64,000 nt of DNA from Oscheius sp. JU75 (lineage: Eukaryota > Nematoda > Chromadorea > Rhabditida > Rhabditidae): positions 4,588,001 to 4,652,000 of the forward strand of contig JASJZC010000005.1 of NCBI GenBank assembly GCA_037178855.1, read 5' to 3'. Positions 47,528 to 57,834 of the stretch are shown here, one piece after another. The notes under the pieces were generated by a model. That model was not told the origin of the DNA and did no database searches. It was given only the letters and a program-made list of their open reading frames with translations. The position numbers and the translations under genes were made by a program. Position 1 is the first letter of the stretch, and every line of letters starts with the position of its first letter.

Positions 47528-48061
47528 TCACTCGTCTACAATAGCAATTTTCTTTCTATCCGAACCAACTAGGTTCAGAGAGCGACGAATCCGCTGACGC
47601 TCCTCCATTTCTTCTTTTCGGTTAAGAACCACTTGCGACTTCACATAAACGAAGGAGAAGAAGCCGACAATGATGATAAATCCGTAGGCGATCCAAATAA
47701 ACTTGTGGTCGTTGTCAAGACCCAACTTTCCAACAACCTAAAGAGAAAATTATTTGAACAACAGGAAATTACCTCGGAACGGTAAGCCCATTTCTGTGTC
47801 TGTCCTCCAACTTTCATCGTTCTGCTTTGACCTTTCTCTCGCAATCGTTCCTCCAAAATATCCAGATTACTGAAAATAGGGCTAATGAATAAGACAAGAG
47901 GAGACTCACGTAATATCTCTTTGACCAGGCTCTCTCTTCAACTTCGGGTTGTTTGTGACGTATCCAGCTTGCGGGAAAACATTTACTGGTTCACTGGAGA
48001 AGACGACCCGAGAAGAGCTCAAAAACCTTGTTGCGAGGAGGCCTCCTGATCGTGATATCAT
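47528..48061 (-). CDS. Putative mitochondrial single-pass membrane protein
   Basis: Unrecognised protein of about 145 residues in three exons with clean GT-AG joins. The start at 48061 gives MISRSGGLLATRFLSSSRVV, a basic Ser/Arg presequence typical of mitochondrial import. It continues GYVTNNPKLKREPGQRDITN, LDILEERLREKGQSRTMK, a membrane helix (FIWIAYGFIIIVGFFSFVYV) and a charged C-terminal helix (NRKEEMEERQRIRRSLNL) ending IAIVDE at 47528. This layout (presequence, one helix, charged tail) is common for small inner-membrane assembly or accessory factors. I cannot name the family. It converges on dynactin p62 with a 95-bp gap. Confidence 0.7.
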
Positions 48062-48416
48062 CCTGAATACATCATTCTAATATTCGAAGGCTCAGAGGTA
48101 ACGAAAACGCAGAATGCTGCATGGTTTTTGCCTGCGTAGTAGAAGCAACTTTACATTGCAATTAGACGAAAATAACTAGTTTCTTTCGGAGAAAGGAACA
48201 AGATCAATTTAAAAAGGGCTATGGCTTTTTTGCTCGAGTTTTAAGTGAATACTGACTAGCCCAAGAGTGGATGGATCTTCTGTTCTGCATTCTTTTATGT
48301 TCCTTTAAGAATTTTACCCTGCATATTCTCAGTTTTAAGATCATTTGCTCCTTCCATGGCTTCTGAGTGTGGCAGTTCTTCTAGGATGTGGGTCGGATAG
48401 AACCAAAGAAGAAAAC
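48062..48416. other. Divergent intergenic region before the coiled-coil gene
   Basis: About 355 bp lie between two divergent starts. It includes an acceptor-like ATATTCTCAG near 48322-48331 followed by a short hydrophobic open frame without an ATG (see the next entry). No other feature was recognised. Confidence 0.35.
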
Positions 48417-48773
48417 ATGCGTCTGAACAAGCGGCAAGCTCTCAAAAAGAAGCAAATCGAGGCGGCAATATCGAGAAAGGAAGTCAACTCTGTGGTCAAA
48501 AAACTGGATGAGCAGTCTCAAGCGACAACTCCAACCTGTACCAGAGTCAGCTGTGTGAGAAACATGCCGGATGCGTCATTTAACGAATCGGGATTAGACA
48601 TGGCAGACGTGTATCGTCGATTGGAAGAGGGCTCAGTCAAATTAAACAGAGCCTTGAGAAAGCAACTAGATGTTGACCGAACTCCAAGTTCTCCGGACGA
48701 GACGAAGAAAAGTGGACAGAGAAGTACAAAAAGTGGCAGCGACGAGGTCGAAGTACAGACTGAAGGAATCTAA
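48417..48773 (+). CDS. Small charged coiled-coil protein
   Basis: Unrecognised protein. The conservative start is the ATG at 48417 (MRLNKRQALKKKQIEAAISR), giving 118 residues. It has a Lys/Glu-rich helix, a short Cys-containing segment (TPTCTRVSCVRNMP), a second predicted helix (DMADVYRRLEEGSVKLNRAL) and a Ser/Glu-rich end (GSDEVEVQTEGI). The frame is open further upstream to 48345 and there encodes a hydrophobic run (LPWLLSVAVLLGCG) that looks like a signal peptide but has no ATG. An unseen upstream exon or a non-AUG start may therefore add it. AATAAA is at 48815-48820. Confidence 0.5.
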   Translation: MRLNKRQALKKKQIEAAISRKEVNSVVKKLDEQSQATTPTCTRVSCVRNMPDASFNESGLDMADVYRRLEEGSVKLNRALRKQLDVDRTPSSPDETKKSGQRSTKSGSDEVEVQTEGI

Positions 48774-48884
48774 CCATGGCTGGATAACCAGTGAAATCGG
48801 AAAAAAAAACTTCTAATAAAATGTCAAAATGACGTGTTTTATTTCTCACTTCTTTAGGTCACTTCGGTTTCAACCGAGTTCATT

Positions 48885-49249
48885 TTCGGCGGACGACATT
48901 CTCAGCTTCTCTTCTGTCGTTTGCTTCTTTGGTTCCATCTGTCTTCGGGTCAGCTTCCATTCGCCATTGGCTTCTTTTGAATACGATAATCATTCCAATT
49001 CTTCATACGGTTACTGATCGGATAGTAGAACGTCCTGCAGCGTCGGTCGGCAATTCCGTCGTGGTTGATCCAGTTCCCAGTAATGTTGGCAGACGCTCAT
49101 AGAAATCGAAAAGTAGGAAGCCTCTACTGGGAGTAAAAAAGGCTTACTATGAGAAAGGCGAGAGTAGACAGTACGAAATAAAAGTTAAGAACACAACGTT
49201 TATTGGAAATAACGAACACAGCTAAAAGACTAGTTCCGTGGAGTTGCAT
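48885..49249 (-). CDS. Possible small membrane or secreted protein, model tentative
   Basis: An ATG at 49249 opens MQLHGTSLLAVFVISN and a hydrophobic stretch (FYFVLSTLAFLIVSLFY). Candidate introns near 49099-49135 and 48988-49028 allow at least two phase-consistent endings, one of which reaches a charged tail (MEADPKTDGTKEANDRREAE) before a stop near 48885. A third frame between the introns (NITGNWINHDGIADRRC, then FYYPISNRMKNWNDYRIQ) also looks strongly protein-like but could not be joined to the first exon. Something is probably encoded here, but the exact product is unknown. Confidence 0.3.
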
Positions 49250-50177
49250 TGAAGGTATGACAAGTATTTTACAAAACTATAGAGCGGAAGCTATTATGCA
49301 CGACGCTCTCCAATTAGAGTAGTTTTCTTTGACTACATGCAAAAGAAACCTTACTGTGACTTCAGGTAACAAATCAAAAACAAAGTAAAACAAAAAGATT
49401 GCGGCGTTTAGAATGCGCGGTTTCAAAGTTTTCAAATATATATGACTTGCATTGCATGTTTGTTCTTTCTTTTTGTCGTTTTGTAGCTTTCCCTATATTT
49501 ATATATTATACTCATATCTTGAGGCAGATGTTCGATTTGCGACGATAAGTAAAATTTGAGGAATAATGACAAAATACACCTTCATTTCTCATGCTTCTTC
49601 ATGTACCGTTCACTTCTCAAATGCCTGGCAAGCAGATTTTCATGTTTCTCGCCTGGTGAAGCATTTATGTATGCAGTATTAGCGCTCCATTGACAGAGCT
49701 GCCTATATACCGTATTTGTGAGCTTTTCTTTCCAACTCACAATCAGCCGCTACTATAATAATTTTAGAGGGAGGGCTTGAGGGATATCAATTATTGAAAA
49801 CAAAGGGCAGAAAGAATTTTACATAGCCCGTTGTATCAATTGCAAGATCTTGATGCGATCGCCAAATCCCCTCTCTGTTTTCACGAACGTTTGCGTGCTT
49901 CCTTATCATATCTGGCGTAAGCTTGACTGAAACATTAGCGTATTGCGACTACTGTTTTTGCTTCCTTTTCATGCCGGAACCGTCGAGGGTATGGGGCAAA
50001 AACAAGCATCTTTTTCAAGTGGCTTAAAATTTTCTGTTTCTGATAGCATTGTAGAAAGCTTCGCGATCATTTGTATGGTTTCGAGTGAACAGCCACACAA
50101 ATGACGTTGATCAATCCGTTCGACTTGCCGCTAGGCTGAGATTTTCTCTTTTGCTCTTATTGTTTGCCCTCGTTGTG
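49250..50177. other. Sparse intergenic region
   Basis: About 930 bp without any exon I can support on either strand. It is AT-rich in its left half. I saw no tRNA-like B box, rRNA fragment, inverted-repeat transposon end or tandem repeat. It probably contains the promoters of the flanking small genes. Confidence 0.4.
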
Positions 50178-50185
50178 TATATAGG
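50178..50185 (+). promoter_or_regulatory. TATA box of the small secreted-peptide gene
   Basis: TATATAGG lies about 60 bp upstream of the ATG at 50242, leaving room for a start site near 50205-50215 and a short leader. Confidence 0.45.
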
Positions 50186-50241
50186 CCACACTCTCGCAAT
50201 CTGAGTTCATTAACGTTTCTAGACTGTAATTTCTTTCACAA

Positions 50242-50484
50242 ATGAACTCATATCGCGTTGCAACATTTGCAGTTCCACCATTGCCAAAAATACTTGCCTC
50301 AAGTTGTTTGTTCAGCTTTATAGCTATTGCATCAGTCTCGCCTCGTCATCCGCCTCCTGTTTTTGAGTCACAAATGTGCGATGTTGACAAGATTACAGGT
50401 CTAATTTCTCTTTCTTGTTTTGATTTACTTTGTTTTTTGATCGACCGGGGCACCTCTTTCATAACATTTCTCATTTCAGCATAA
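50242..50484 (+). CDS. Candidate small secreted peptide
   Basis: Two exons encode about 53 residues. The first runs from the ATG at 50242 and has a signal-peptide-like hydrophobic segment (ILASSCLFSFIAIASVS), then PRHPPPVFESQMCDVDKIT. An 80-bp intron (GT at 50399, TTTCAG at its end) adds one residue and a TAA near 50484. A TATA box upstream and a compact leader suggest a strongly or tissue-specifically expressed gene. There are no dibasic sites of a typical neuropeptide precursor and only one mature cysteine. No homologue is recognised. If the intron is retained the frame extends to 80 codons. Confidence 0.4.
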   Translation: MNSYRVATFAVPPLPKILASSCLFSFIAIASVSPRHPPPVFESQMCDVDKITGLISLSCFDLLCFLIDRGTSFITFLISA

Positions 50485-50608
50485 GCCAGTCAACTCTTTA
50501 TAAACACGAAGTTATCTCATTCTGCAGTCTTTCAGCATCATCATTTGGAACTTTCAACTATTCATTGGCTCTTTCTCCAACCTCGGTCGTACAACATTGA
50601 GAAAAGCC

Positions 50609-53470
50609 ATGACCACCAACGCTGTGCCTTCGACAGGTTTACTTTTTGGTGAAGTCTCTAGGTTCATTCAGGAAAACGTGTGCAAAAAGAATGGACGAAG
50701 CCAGTGACAGCTCGTCCAGCACCTGAGCTCTTCCTACAAAATAGTTTGACAAGACAAAAGGAGCCTTTTCTGCCTAACGAGGGACGAAAAGTTAAATGGT
50801 ACTTGTGCGGCCCTACCGTTTACGACTCGTCGCATATGGGACATGCTCGTACTTATCTCTCTCAAGATATTCTACGCCGTATCATGACCGACTACTTTGG
50901 CTACAATGTTCAGTTCATCATGAACATTACGGACATTGATGATAAAATCATTAAAAGGTTTATTTATTTTTTTTAGAGAAAAATGATTTTTTTTAGAGCA
51001 CGACAGAGACATCTTCTGACAAAGTACTTCAATGACGATGCTCCTGATGTGAAGAAAGTCTGCGAAGATGTGATCGAGGCCCTGGAACATTTCAAGGTAG
51101 TTTTCTCTCTTTGGTTGCAAACAAACTTTATAGCCTAAATGGCAAGGCGAGACTGATCCTGACAAGAGAGTAATGCTGGACAAAATGATGGCCAAAGTTG
51201 AATCGTCTTCCGTGGAACTGAAGCTCGCTTTGAGTAAGGGTGACGTCAAGGCTATCGACGAAGCAAAGGTTTGCCCGTTGGGAGTGCTTTAAAATCAACA
51301 ATCCACAGGCAGCCGTAATCAACGATTCCCGAGATGTTGTCTCTGATTGGTTGGATGCCAAGTATGGAAAAGGCGTCACTGAACATGCTGTGTTCGACAA
51401 TTTAGCCAAAACGTTAGTTTTTTTGTTTCATGAAGACGCACAACCGTTCAGCGAAAAGCCACTAAAATATTCATTGCAGGTTTGAAAACGAATTTTTCGC
51501 TGACATGTCCCGACTGAATGTGCTGCCTCCAGATGTCCTGACCCGTGTTTCCGAGTACGTCCCTGAAATTGTTGACTATGTTCAAAAAATCATCGACAAC
51601 AAGTATGGATATGCCACCGAGGATGGTGATGTAAGTGGTTTTTATAGCAAAATTTCGTCTATTTCAGGTTTATTTCGACACAAAAGCCTTTGAAGCTAAC
51701 CCAAAGCATTTCTATGCCAAACTCGTTCCTGAAGCATATGGAGATGCGGATCAGCTTGAGAAAAACATGCGCGAAGGAGAAGGCGAGCTGAGTATCACTG
51801 CTGAAAAACTTAGGGTATGCAATTTCTCAACTTTTCTTCTAATTACGCAAATAGCAAAAAAGAAATCCGAACGATTTCGCTCTGTGGAAATCATCGAAAG
51901 AAGGAGAACCATTTTGGCCGAGTCCTTGGGGAAATGGTGATTATTTCCTTAAAAAACATTGCAACTTGGTTCAGGTCGACCTGGATGGCACATCGAGTGC
52001 TCAGCCATGGCCTCGGCTATTTGCGGGTCGAAACTGGACATCCATGCCGGAGGATTCGATCTCAAGTTCCCACATCATGACAACGAAATCGCTCAGGTAT
52101 TTGTTTGAGTGAATACATGTACTCCTTTCTAGGTGGAAGCTCACTATGACGATCCTCACTGGGTGAACTACTTTTTGCACTGTGGAACGCTGCGAATTCA
52201 AGGAATGAAGATGAGCAAATCATTGAAGAACTTCATTACCATTCGCCAAGCTCTGAAAGACTATTCGGCCCGCCAGCTTCGTCTTCTTTTCCTCATGCAT
52301 AATTGGGCTGATGTTCTTGATTACAGGTATATTATTTCTCTCCACTTTTCTAACTAATCTTCTGTAGCACCTCTACCATGGAACGAGCTATTCAGTTTGA
52401 AAAATTCACAAACGAGTTCTTCCAAGGTGTGAAGCATCACCTCCGTCAACATTTCACACCTGGAAATGGAGCTGTGAGCAGCTTTAGTTGGATTCTAATC
52501 TTCTTCTTTCCAGGGATTTGTCAAATTCGACAAAAAGGAAATCGAACTCTTGGAAAAATTTGGTAACATCCAAGAAGACATTCACACGGCTCTCTGCGAT
52601 TCTATCGACACGCGAACTGTTGTAGAAAAATTGCGCGAGCTGGTTGGACTGGGAAATGTTTACATAAACGAAAAGGTAGCTTTTACTACTTTTCCATATG
52701 AATCTTCTCACTTTCAGGAGAAGGCCAGTTTGGTTCCCAACTGCAACTTGATCAGAAACATTGCCACCTACGTGACTAATCTTCTGAGAACTTTCGGAGT
52801 GATTACAGGTCATCAGGAGATTGGTTATCCTCTGGACGAGTTTGTCACTCACCTGATTCGCATTTGTTCGTAAATTCAGATCAGCCTCAAGCAGCAATGC
52901 AACTTCTGAAGAAACGCTGATGCCCTATTTGAATGCACTGGCTACCTTCCGGGACAACATCCGATACATTGCTAAAGCCGATAAACTTGTTTCTATTCTG
53001 CAGGTATGCCAGTTTGTACTTCTCAATACAACTTATGTAGGAATGTGACAAGCTTCGCGATGACACGATGCCCGAGCTGGGTGTCCGTCTAGAAGATCGT
53101 AATGGACCAACCTGTGTCAAATTGGAAGATCGCGCTACTCTTATGCGCGAACGAGCTCAGAAAGAAGAAGCTGAAAAGCAAAAGGCCAAGTCAAAAGAAG
53201 AGGTTCGTGAACATCTTTTTAAGCTCAAGACAATTTCAGGAGAAAGAACGGAAAGCGGCGGAAGCTGCCAAGAAGGAGGCGGCCAAGCGTATTCCTCCTA
53301 CGGAAATGTTCAAGCAGGAAGCGCATCTGAACGAATACAGTCAATGGGACGAGAAGGGAATTCCTACTCACGCCAAAGACGGTACCGAAATCACTAAGTC
53401 ACAGCGGAAAAAGCTGGAAAAGATATGGCAGACGCAAGAGAAAGTCTACAAGGCATCGACCCCGATTTAG
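50609..53470 (+). CDS. CARS1: Cysteinyl-tRNA synthetase (cytosolic)
   Basis: Class I aminoacyl-tRNA synthetase charging tRNA-Cys. The ATG at 50609 gives [17 protein letters not shown]; a 37-bp intron follows the ninth codon. Motifs in order: [20 protein letters not shown] (HMGH is the HIGH motif and the Cys of LCGPT a zinc ligand); [19 protein letters not shown]; the zinc-binding [36 protein letters not shown] with KMSKS completed by SLKNFITI. The anticodon-binding helical region follows. The C-terminus is a Lys/Glu-rich eukaryotic extension ([17 protein letters not shown]) ending [11 protein letters not shown] at 53470. Length and extension fit the cytosolic eukaryotic enzyme. About a dozen introns of 40-60 bp were passed. 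Confidence 0.95.
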
Positions 53471-53665
53471 TTGTCATAAGATCCATTTGCATGCATGTTT
53501 CGGGTATTTCTTTTTTCTATATTCTCCGACCTGCACCTTATTGCTTTATCAGTTCCCAGTGCATAGTCTGATCCCTTCGGCAAATTGTTATCATGTGGGC
53601 AATGGTTTTCTGATTGTTACTATCTTTTTATTTATGATAAACTTGTTTCTGTTCGGGAGTCCAGT

Positions 53666-53915
53666 CTAGATTAGACCACTATGGATCACGGATTTTTCCA
53701 GTGAGTCCATCGGGACGACAGGTTTCGGCATCTCTCCGTCAGGTGTCGGCTGAAAACTGATGAACGTTGGTCAGTGGAATGAGAACCTGTAAACTGTCTG
53801 CAGAATGTTCTCTTGAGCTGCTACATCCGGTCAAACACAAGAGCAGAGACGAGAGGAGTATTGCTACGAGAAGTTCTAGCCTAATTTTTCCTCGATTCCA
53901 CCACGAATTTTTCAA
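53666..53915 (-). CDS. Possible small membrane/lipoprotein-like ORF, start unresolved
   Basis: A two-exon open frame reads LVAILLSSLLLCLTGCSSSR, a hydrophobic helix followed by Cys-Ser, then EHSADSLQ. After a 37-bp intron it reads PTPDGEMPKPVVPMDSLEKS and ends at a TAG (53666). Splice sites are canonical. No ATG precedes the helix in frame; the frame is open to about 53915 (a TTG). A missing first exon is the simplest explanation. No homologue is recognised. Confidence 0.3.
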
Positions 53916-54037
53916 CGATCAAATTTTTGTCGTTTTGAACTCACAATAACTACGTGATTGTGATTAAAACGTGAATTCTGGACGTGTGATCAGTTTCAAA
54001 TAGAACAAGTTGCATTGATAATTTACTAATAAATAAG

Positions 54038-55187
54038 TTAACGGCGAGTTCCGTCCTCGAAGAAGATGCCGCCATCGATGGCGCAGTACTTGGGGCAGAT
54101 TCCACGCTCTCCGGGACCTCCGGGAGGTCCAACTGGACCGGGCTGACCAGGGTTTCCATCGGCTCCAGGCTTTCCGTCCTGGCCGGGAGATCCCTTAGGT
54201 CCGGGTTGACCAGGGGCACCATCACTTCCGTCCAGTCCGTTGCTTCCAGGTGGTCCCTGAGCTCCCTTCTCACCGTCCTGACCGGGCTCTCCAGGGGCAA
54301 CAGGCTCGCATTCGGCATCGGAACCAGGCTCTCCAGCAGGTCCAGCTTGACCAGGCTTGCCAGGCTAAACATTTAGAATTGTTTCTCTGATGACCAGGAT
54401 GACTCACAGCTCCGGGAGGTCCCTTGGGTCCAGGCTCTCCGGGATGACCATCGATTCCAGGCTCTCCAATTTCTCCGTTGGGTCCATTATCTCCATTGGG
54501 TCCTTTAAAGATTCACTATCAGTTAGATCTGAGTATTCAACGTACCGGGAGCTCCAGGAGGTCCGGGTGGACCTTGAGGGCAAGGTTTGCAAGGTGGGGG
54601 AGTGATAACGTCGCAAGGCTTCGCTGGGGGACGTCCAGGATTTCCGGGCATACCGGGAGCCTAAAGAACATCGTATGCACGAGAAAGAACAGCAACATAC
54701 TCCAGGCTTTCCTGGTCTTCCGGGCTTTCCAGCAGCTCCGGGAGCTCCTGCAGGACCTGGACGGCAGCACCCTTCGCAGCCCGTCTCGAATTGAGGATTG
54801 CCAGATGGAGCATTCACAACGTTGGGGGTCTCGTTGACATCGGCCTCTCCATAAGCTTGACGGGCGACACGAGTACGGTTGGAAGCCATGTGGTTCTGCT
54901 TCAGACGAGCAACATCAGCCCAGACGTCCTTGTGGGATCCCTACACACATATTCTTCAATTCCATGTTCACAGAGAACTTACACGGCAAAGAACGGCGTC
55001 AGCATGGAGACTTCTTCTAACGGTGTGAACATAGTTGTAGACGATTGGAAGAGTCACACAGACTGACAGAAGAGCGATAACGGAGAAGACAACGGCCGAG
55101 TAACCGACGAATCGGTATGCCTGAAGACGAAGCTCGTACGGACGAGAGATGGGGGAAACTAACCCTGATTTTGTTGTCGATGTCCAT
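54038..55187 (-). CDS. Cuticle collagen
   Basis: Nematode cuticle collagen, secreted by hypodermis and built into the exoskeleton. The start at 55187 gives MDIDNKIR; a short intron follows and then [20 protein letters not shown], the membrane/signal segment, and [21 protein letters not shown] basic cleavage site is seen further on ([15 protein letters not shown]). The collagenous part has interrupted Gly-X-Y blocks flanked by Cys pairs: [20 protein letters not shown], then a gap with [20 protein letters not shown], a long second block, and the end [20 protein letters not shown] with stop at 54038. Four exons are separated by short introns. A TATA box lies about 30 bp upstream of the ATG, giving a very short leader, as is common for these strongly expressed moulting-cycle genes. 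Confidence 0.96.
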
Positions 55188-55639
55188 GGCGCACCTCGGA
55201 GATATCGCCGTACGGGCTTTTATAGGCGAAGGGGCGGCTGCCCTGACAAAGAAACTGTATCGGACTGAATCGGATCGTCTCGGGGCTCCGCTTGGAACAC
55301 GACGCGGATGGAGAGAGAAAAAGGAGAAAGAATGAATACGCTTGTGAGGATCGCTCATCTGAACAAATGACGAAAAGATGTGTTACAATCAGAAGCATAG
55401 CCTTTTTGCGAGTCTATGTGATCAGCTGGTTAGTCTGACCAATAAACGCCTCCTCTGTCGAGACTTTGCATCTCGAAATCATTTCTATTCTCCTCTTCTC
55501 TTTCTCAATTGTCGGTTCTTGACCATCCTCCTGGGAAATAAGCCTTGGAAGCAATGCAACATTGTACTAAGATATGAGTACGTCTGCTGACTTTCCCATC
55601 TTGGCGAGAACACCGCTTTCAAACTTGACATCCAGACAA
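55188..55639. other. Intergenic region upstream of the collagen gene
   Basis: About 450 bp contain the collagen promoter at the left edge. Overlapping open frames on both strands (for example around 55117-55335 plus) are compositional and resemble no protein. Nothing else was recognised. Confidence 0.4.
55217..55224 (-). promoter_or_regulatory. TATA box of the cuticle collagen gene
   Basis: On the minus strand TATAAAAG lies about 30 bp before the collagen ATG, a perfect match to the consensus at the usual distance from a start site almost adjacent to the ATG. Confidence 0.7.
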
Positions 55640-56417
55640 CTCTCTCGATAGGCACATACGGTACAACCGACGTATAGGAAAGAGTCGAGTCTCAACAGAT
55701 GGTCCAACAACATTGTGCCCTTTACTCTGACATAAACGATCGCTACTCGTCCAGCCAGTTTGTTCATGTGACACCCTCACATAAGTAGACCTTTTCCAGA
55801 GCAAACCTTCTAAGAAATTCTCTCAAAGCACTCGAACAGTTATCATGTTTGCGTTTTGTTAAAAAACGCTCGGAAAGAGACTATCTGACATCGAAAGACT
55901 CGACGGATGTTACTTCTATGTGGGAAGAACTGGATGAAGATAGCTACTTGGTCTGGAAGCCGACTGTCTGGGCGATTACATAATTTTCCACGAGGTAGAT
56001 GCATTATTGGAGCAGAACCCAGTTACAGATTCTCTCTCACAACACCAGCTTCTTCGCTTGGCGTGGAACATGAACATCAAAGGCCCGATAGAGACTCTTT
56101 TATCAAAGTGGAATATCGGAATGCGCAGCCTGATTAAATTGGCAACTGCGAGAAGGTTTCCTGACCTGTACGACTACAAGTCTATCATGTACTACGACAG
56201 ATTTGCCGTTGGGAAGACAGAATCCGGACGACGCCTGGCTACAATGTTCCCTCTTCATAAAGGCATCGCACTGTTGGACAACGTACAATTGAACAGTACC
56301 AAGTTGAACAGGCTCGGCAAGTGCTCAAACAGAGCGAGCCAGTCAGAATGCAAAGACAATCCGGTGAGCGTCTCGGAACAACTGAAAGTACTGAATAGCT
56401 CAGATGGACAACTGTAG
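55640..56417 (+). pseudogene. Broken astacin-family zinc metalloprotease gene
   Basis: Pieces of an astacin catalytic domain appear in the correct order but in different frames. They are RWSNNIVPFTLT (domain start), ALEQLSCLRFVKKRSERDYL, DIERLDGCYFYVGRTG followed at once by TGA and TAG stops, DCLGDYIIFHE (first half of the zinc motif), GVEHEHQRPDRDSF (second half) and LYDYKSIMYYDRFAVGK (Met-turn region). No GT-AG splice joins the two halves of the HExxHxxGxxHE motif with the middle His, and a frameshift separates RDYL from DIERL. No signal peptide or start exon is visible. Frame changes plus in-frame stops in a short interval indicate a pseudogene. The 3' part (about 56130-56417) remains open. 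Sequencing error would be the main alternative. Confidence 0.7.
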
Positions 56418-56644
56418 GCAGATAAGTGTGAAATGGAAAGTTATAGACAGATTATGGATAGTTAGTGCCCAATGACTTGTGGACCTTGTGTTCAAAGGGG
56501 AGTATGTACAGATCTCGTAGTCGAAGTTTCTAATATTTTTCATGTATGCATCAATTGGTTTCTGTACAAACGATGAGCCAAGCACACAGTGTCCCAGGAC
56601 CTATGGCATTTGTTAACCTTGTTTCTGTATATTTCGAAGAAAGC

Positions 56645-57799
56645 TTAAACAATGAAAAAGAGAAGACAGAATGAGAGGATATGTGTGGGACGGAATGCTT
56701 CGTTACAGAACTGCTTGTCCTTGCAATAGCACTGAATGTATCGGTTCTTGACGGCAGCTCCTCCCGGAGTCGAGATCACATCGTTGTTTAAACAGTAATT
56801 GTCTACTCCTGCCAGGTTGACATTTGAACAAGACTTGGTCATTTGATAGGCTCCTGTAGAGGAACTGAACATCACAGAAACAGATTCAAACCTCCAAGAC
56901 GAACGATCCGCTTCATGCAGTACTTCTTGGCACAGCGTCCCTCGTTGCAGTTACTTCCTTGCTTCGGATTGCAATCGTAACATTGAACTTGTTGGTTGTT
57001 CAGTACTGAGCATTAACCGTATGTTACTCACATTAAAACTATTACAATCGGTTGTCTGTTGAGTACAAGCCGGTTCAACGTAGTTCCTCCTGATATTGCA
57101 ATCACTTTGAGAACAGAATTCCATCAGCATTTTGATAGGTTTGATAGTTCCTTTGGAATCAGCCATTGGGTAGGTATTGTCTACCTCGCAGTACGAATTC
57201 CCATTGGAAGATGTCCTGTTGCTGGTCACCTGTTATCAGGACGTAAAATATCTTATTTTCTCTCTGATACCTGCATTAAAATACTGTGACATCCTCTCAC
57301 GAAGAGCATATTTGCAGAAGAGCTAGAATCTTGGTTGTCAGGATCGTCGAATATCATGGTGAAGCAAGGTCCAGGACAACTTTCTCTTTTCTGACAGATG
57401 TTTTTTTTCGTTTTAGAGAAAAACTCGATACCACAAGATTAGAGCCAGAAGGGGTGTTACAGGCTGTGAAGTATTGATCTGGAATTTACGCAGATGCTTT
57501 CTTTAGTAGTGGAAATAAAACAGTTTACGCCATTACTAGACCCTCCAAAAGCGTTGTAAAGAGCGCACACCCTGGCCTAAGCCAAGTTTTGTATGCCTGT
57601 TGGATGCAATCAAGGTTGGAAACAAGGAAACGAACAAACCGGCCATGGAAGGTAAGCCAGTGAGCTGCCATCGACTGCGAAGTTCCGGAGATGCACACTG
57701 TGAACTGATGAAGAAATTGACAAAGACAAATGTTACCGTATAGCAAAAGTTGTTGTCGGCCGAGGCCAAAAAGGGCAAAAGGGAGAGCAAGAAGAGCAT
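56645..57799 (-). CDS. Ly6/uPAR-like Cys-rich secreted or GPI-anchored protein
   Basis: From the ATG at 57799 a signal peptide (MLFLLSLLPFLASADN) leads to several Cys-rich segments joined by short introns. Examples are ESCPGPCFTMIFDDPDN; VRGCHSILMQ; NSYCEVDNTYPMADSKG; MLMEFCSQSDCNIRRNYVEP; QCYDCNPKQGSNCNEGRC; and SNVNLAGVDNYCLNNDVIS with QCYCKDKQFCNEAF. The repeated CxxD/N...C..DxCN pattern and a hydrophobic C-terminus (HILSFCLLFFIV) after the last CN suggest tandem Ly6-like domains with a GPI-anchor signal, a type expanded in nematodes. The stop is at 56645. Exons 2 and 3 (about 57480-57720) are uncertain. Other multi-Cys folds cannot be excluded. Confidence 0.6.
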
Positions 57800-57826
57800 G
57801 TTGACTGTGATGAACGTTACAGTGCG

Positions 57827-57834
57827 CGCTTATA
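57827..57834 (-). promoter_or_regulatory. TATA-like element of the Ly6-like gene
   Basis: On the minus strand TATAAGCG occurs about 28-35 bp before the ATG at 57799, an appropriate spacing for a short leader. Confidence 0.4.

Noticed and set aside
48780..50240. Possible tRNA, rRNA or transposon in the long gap
   Set aside because: No cloverleaf-like arms with B box, no rRNA-like stretch, and no terminal inverted repeats or transposase frame could be seen.
54390..54837. Long plus-strand frames opposite the collagen
   Set aside because: They arise from the periodic Gly-X-Y codon bias on the other strand and show no independent coding signal.
55567..55767. 66-codon minus-strand frame near the astacin relic
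   Set aside because: It overlaps, in antisense, sequence matching the start of the astacin domain, which explains the region better.
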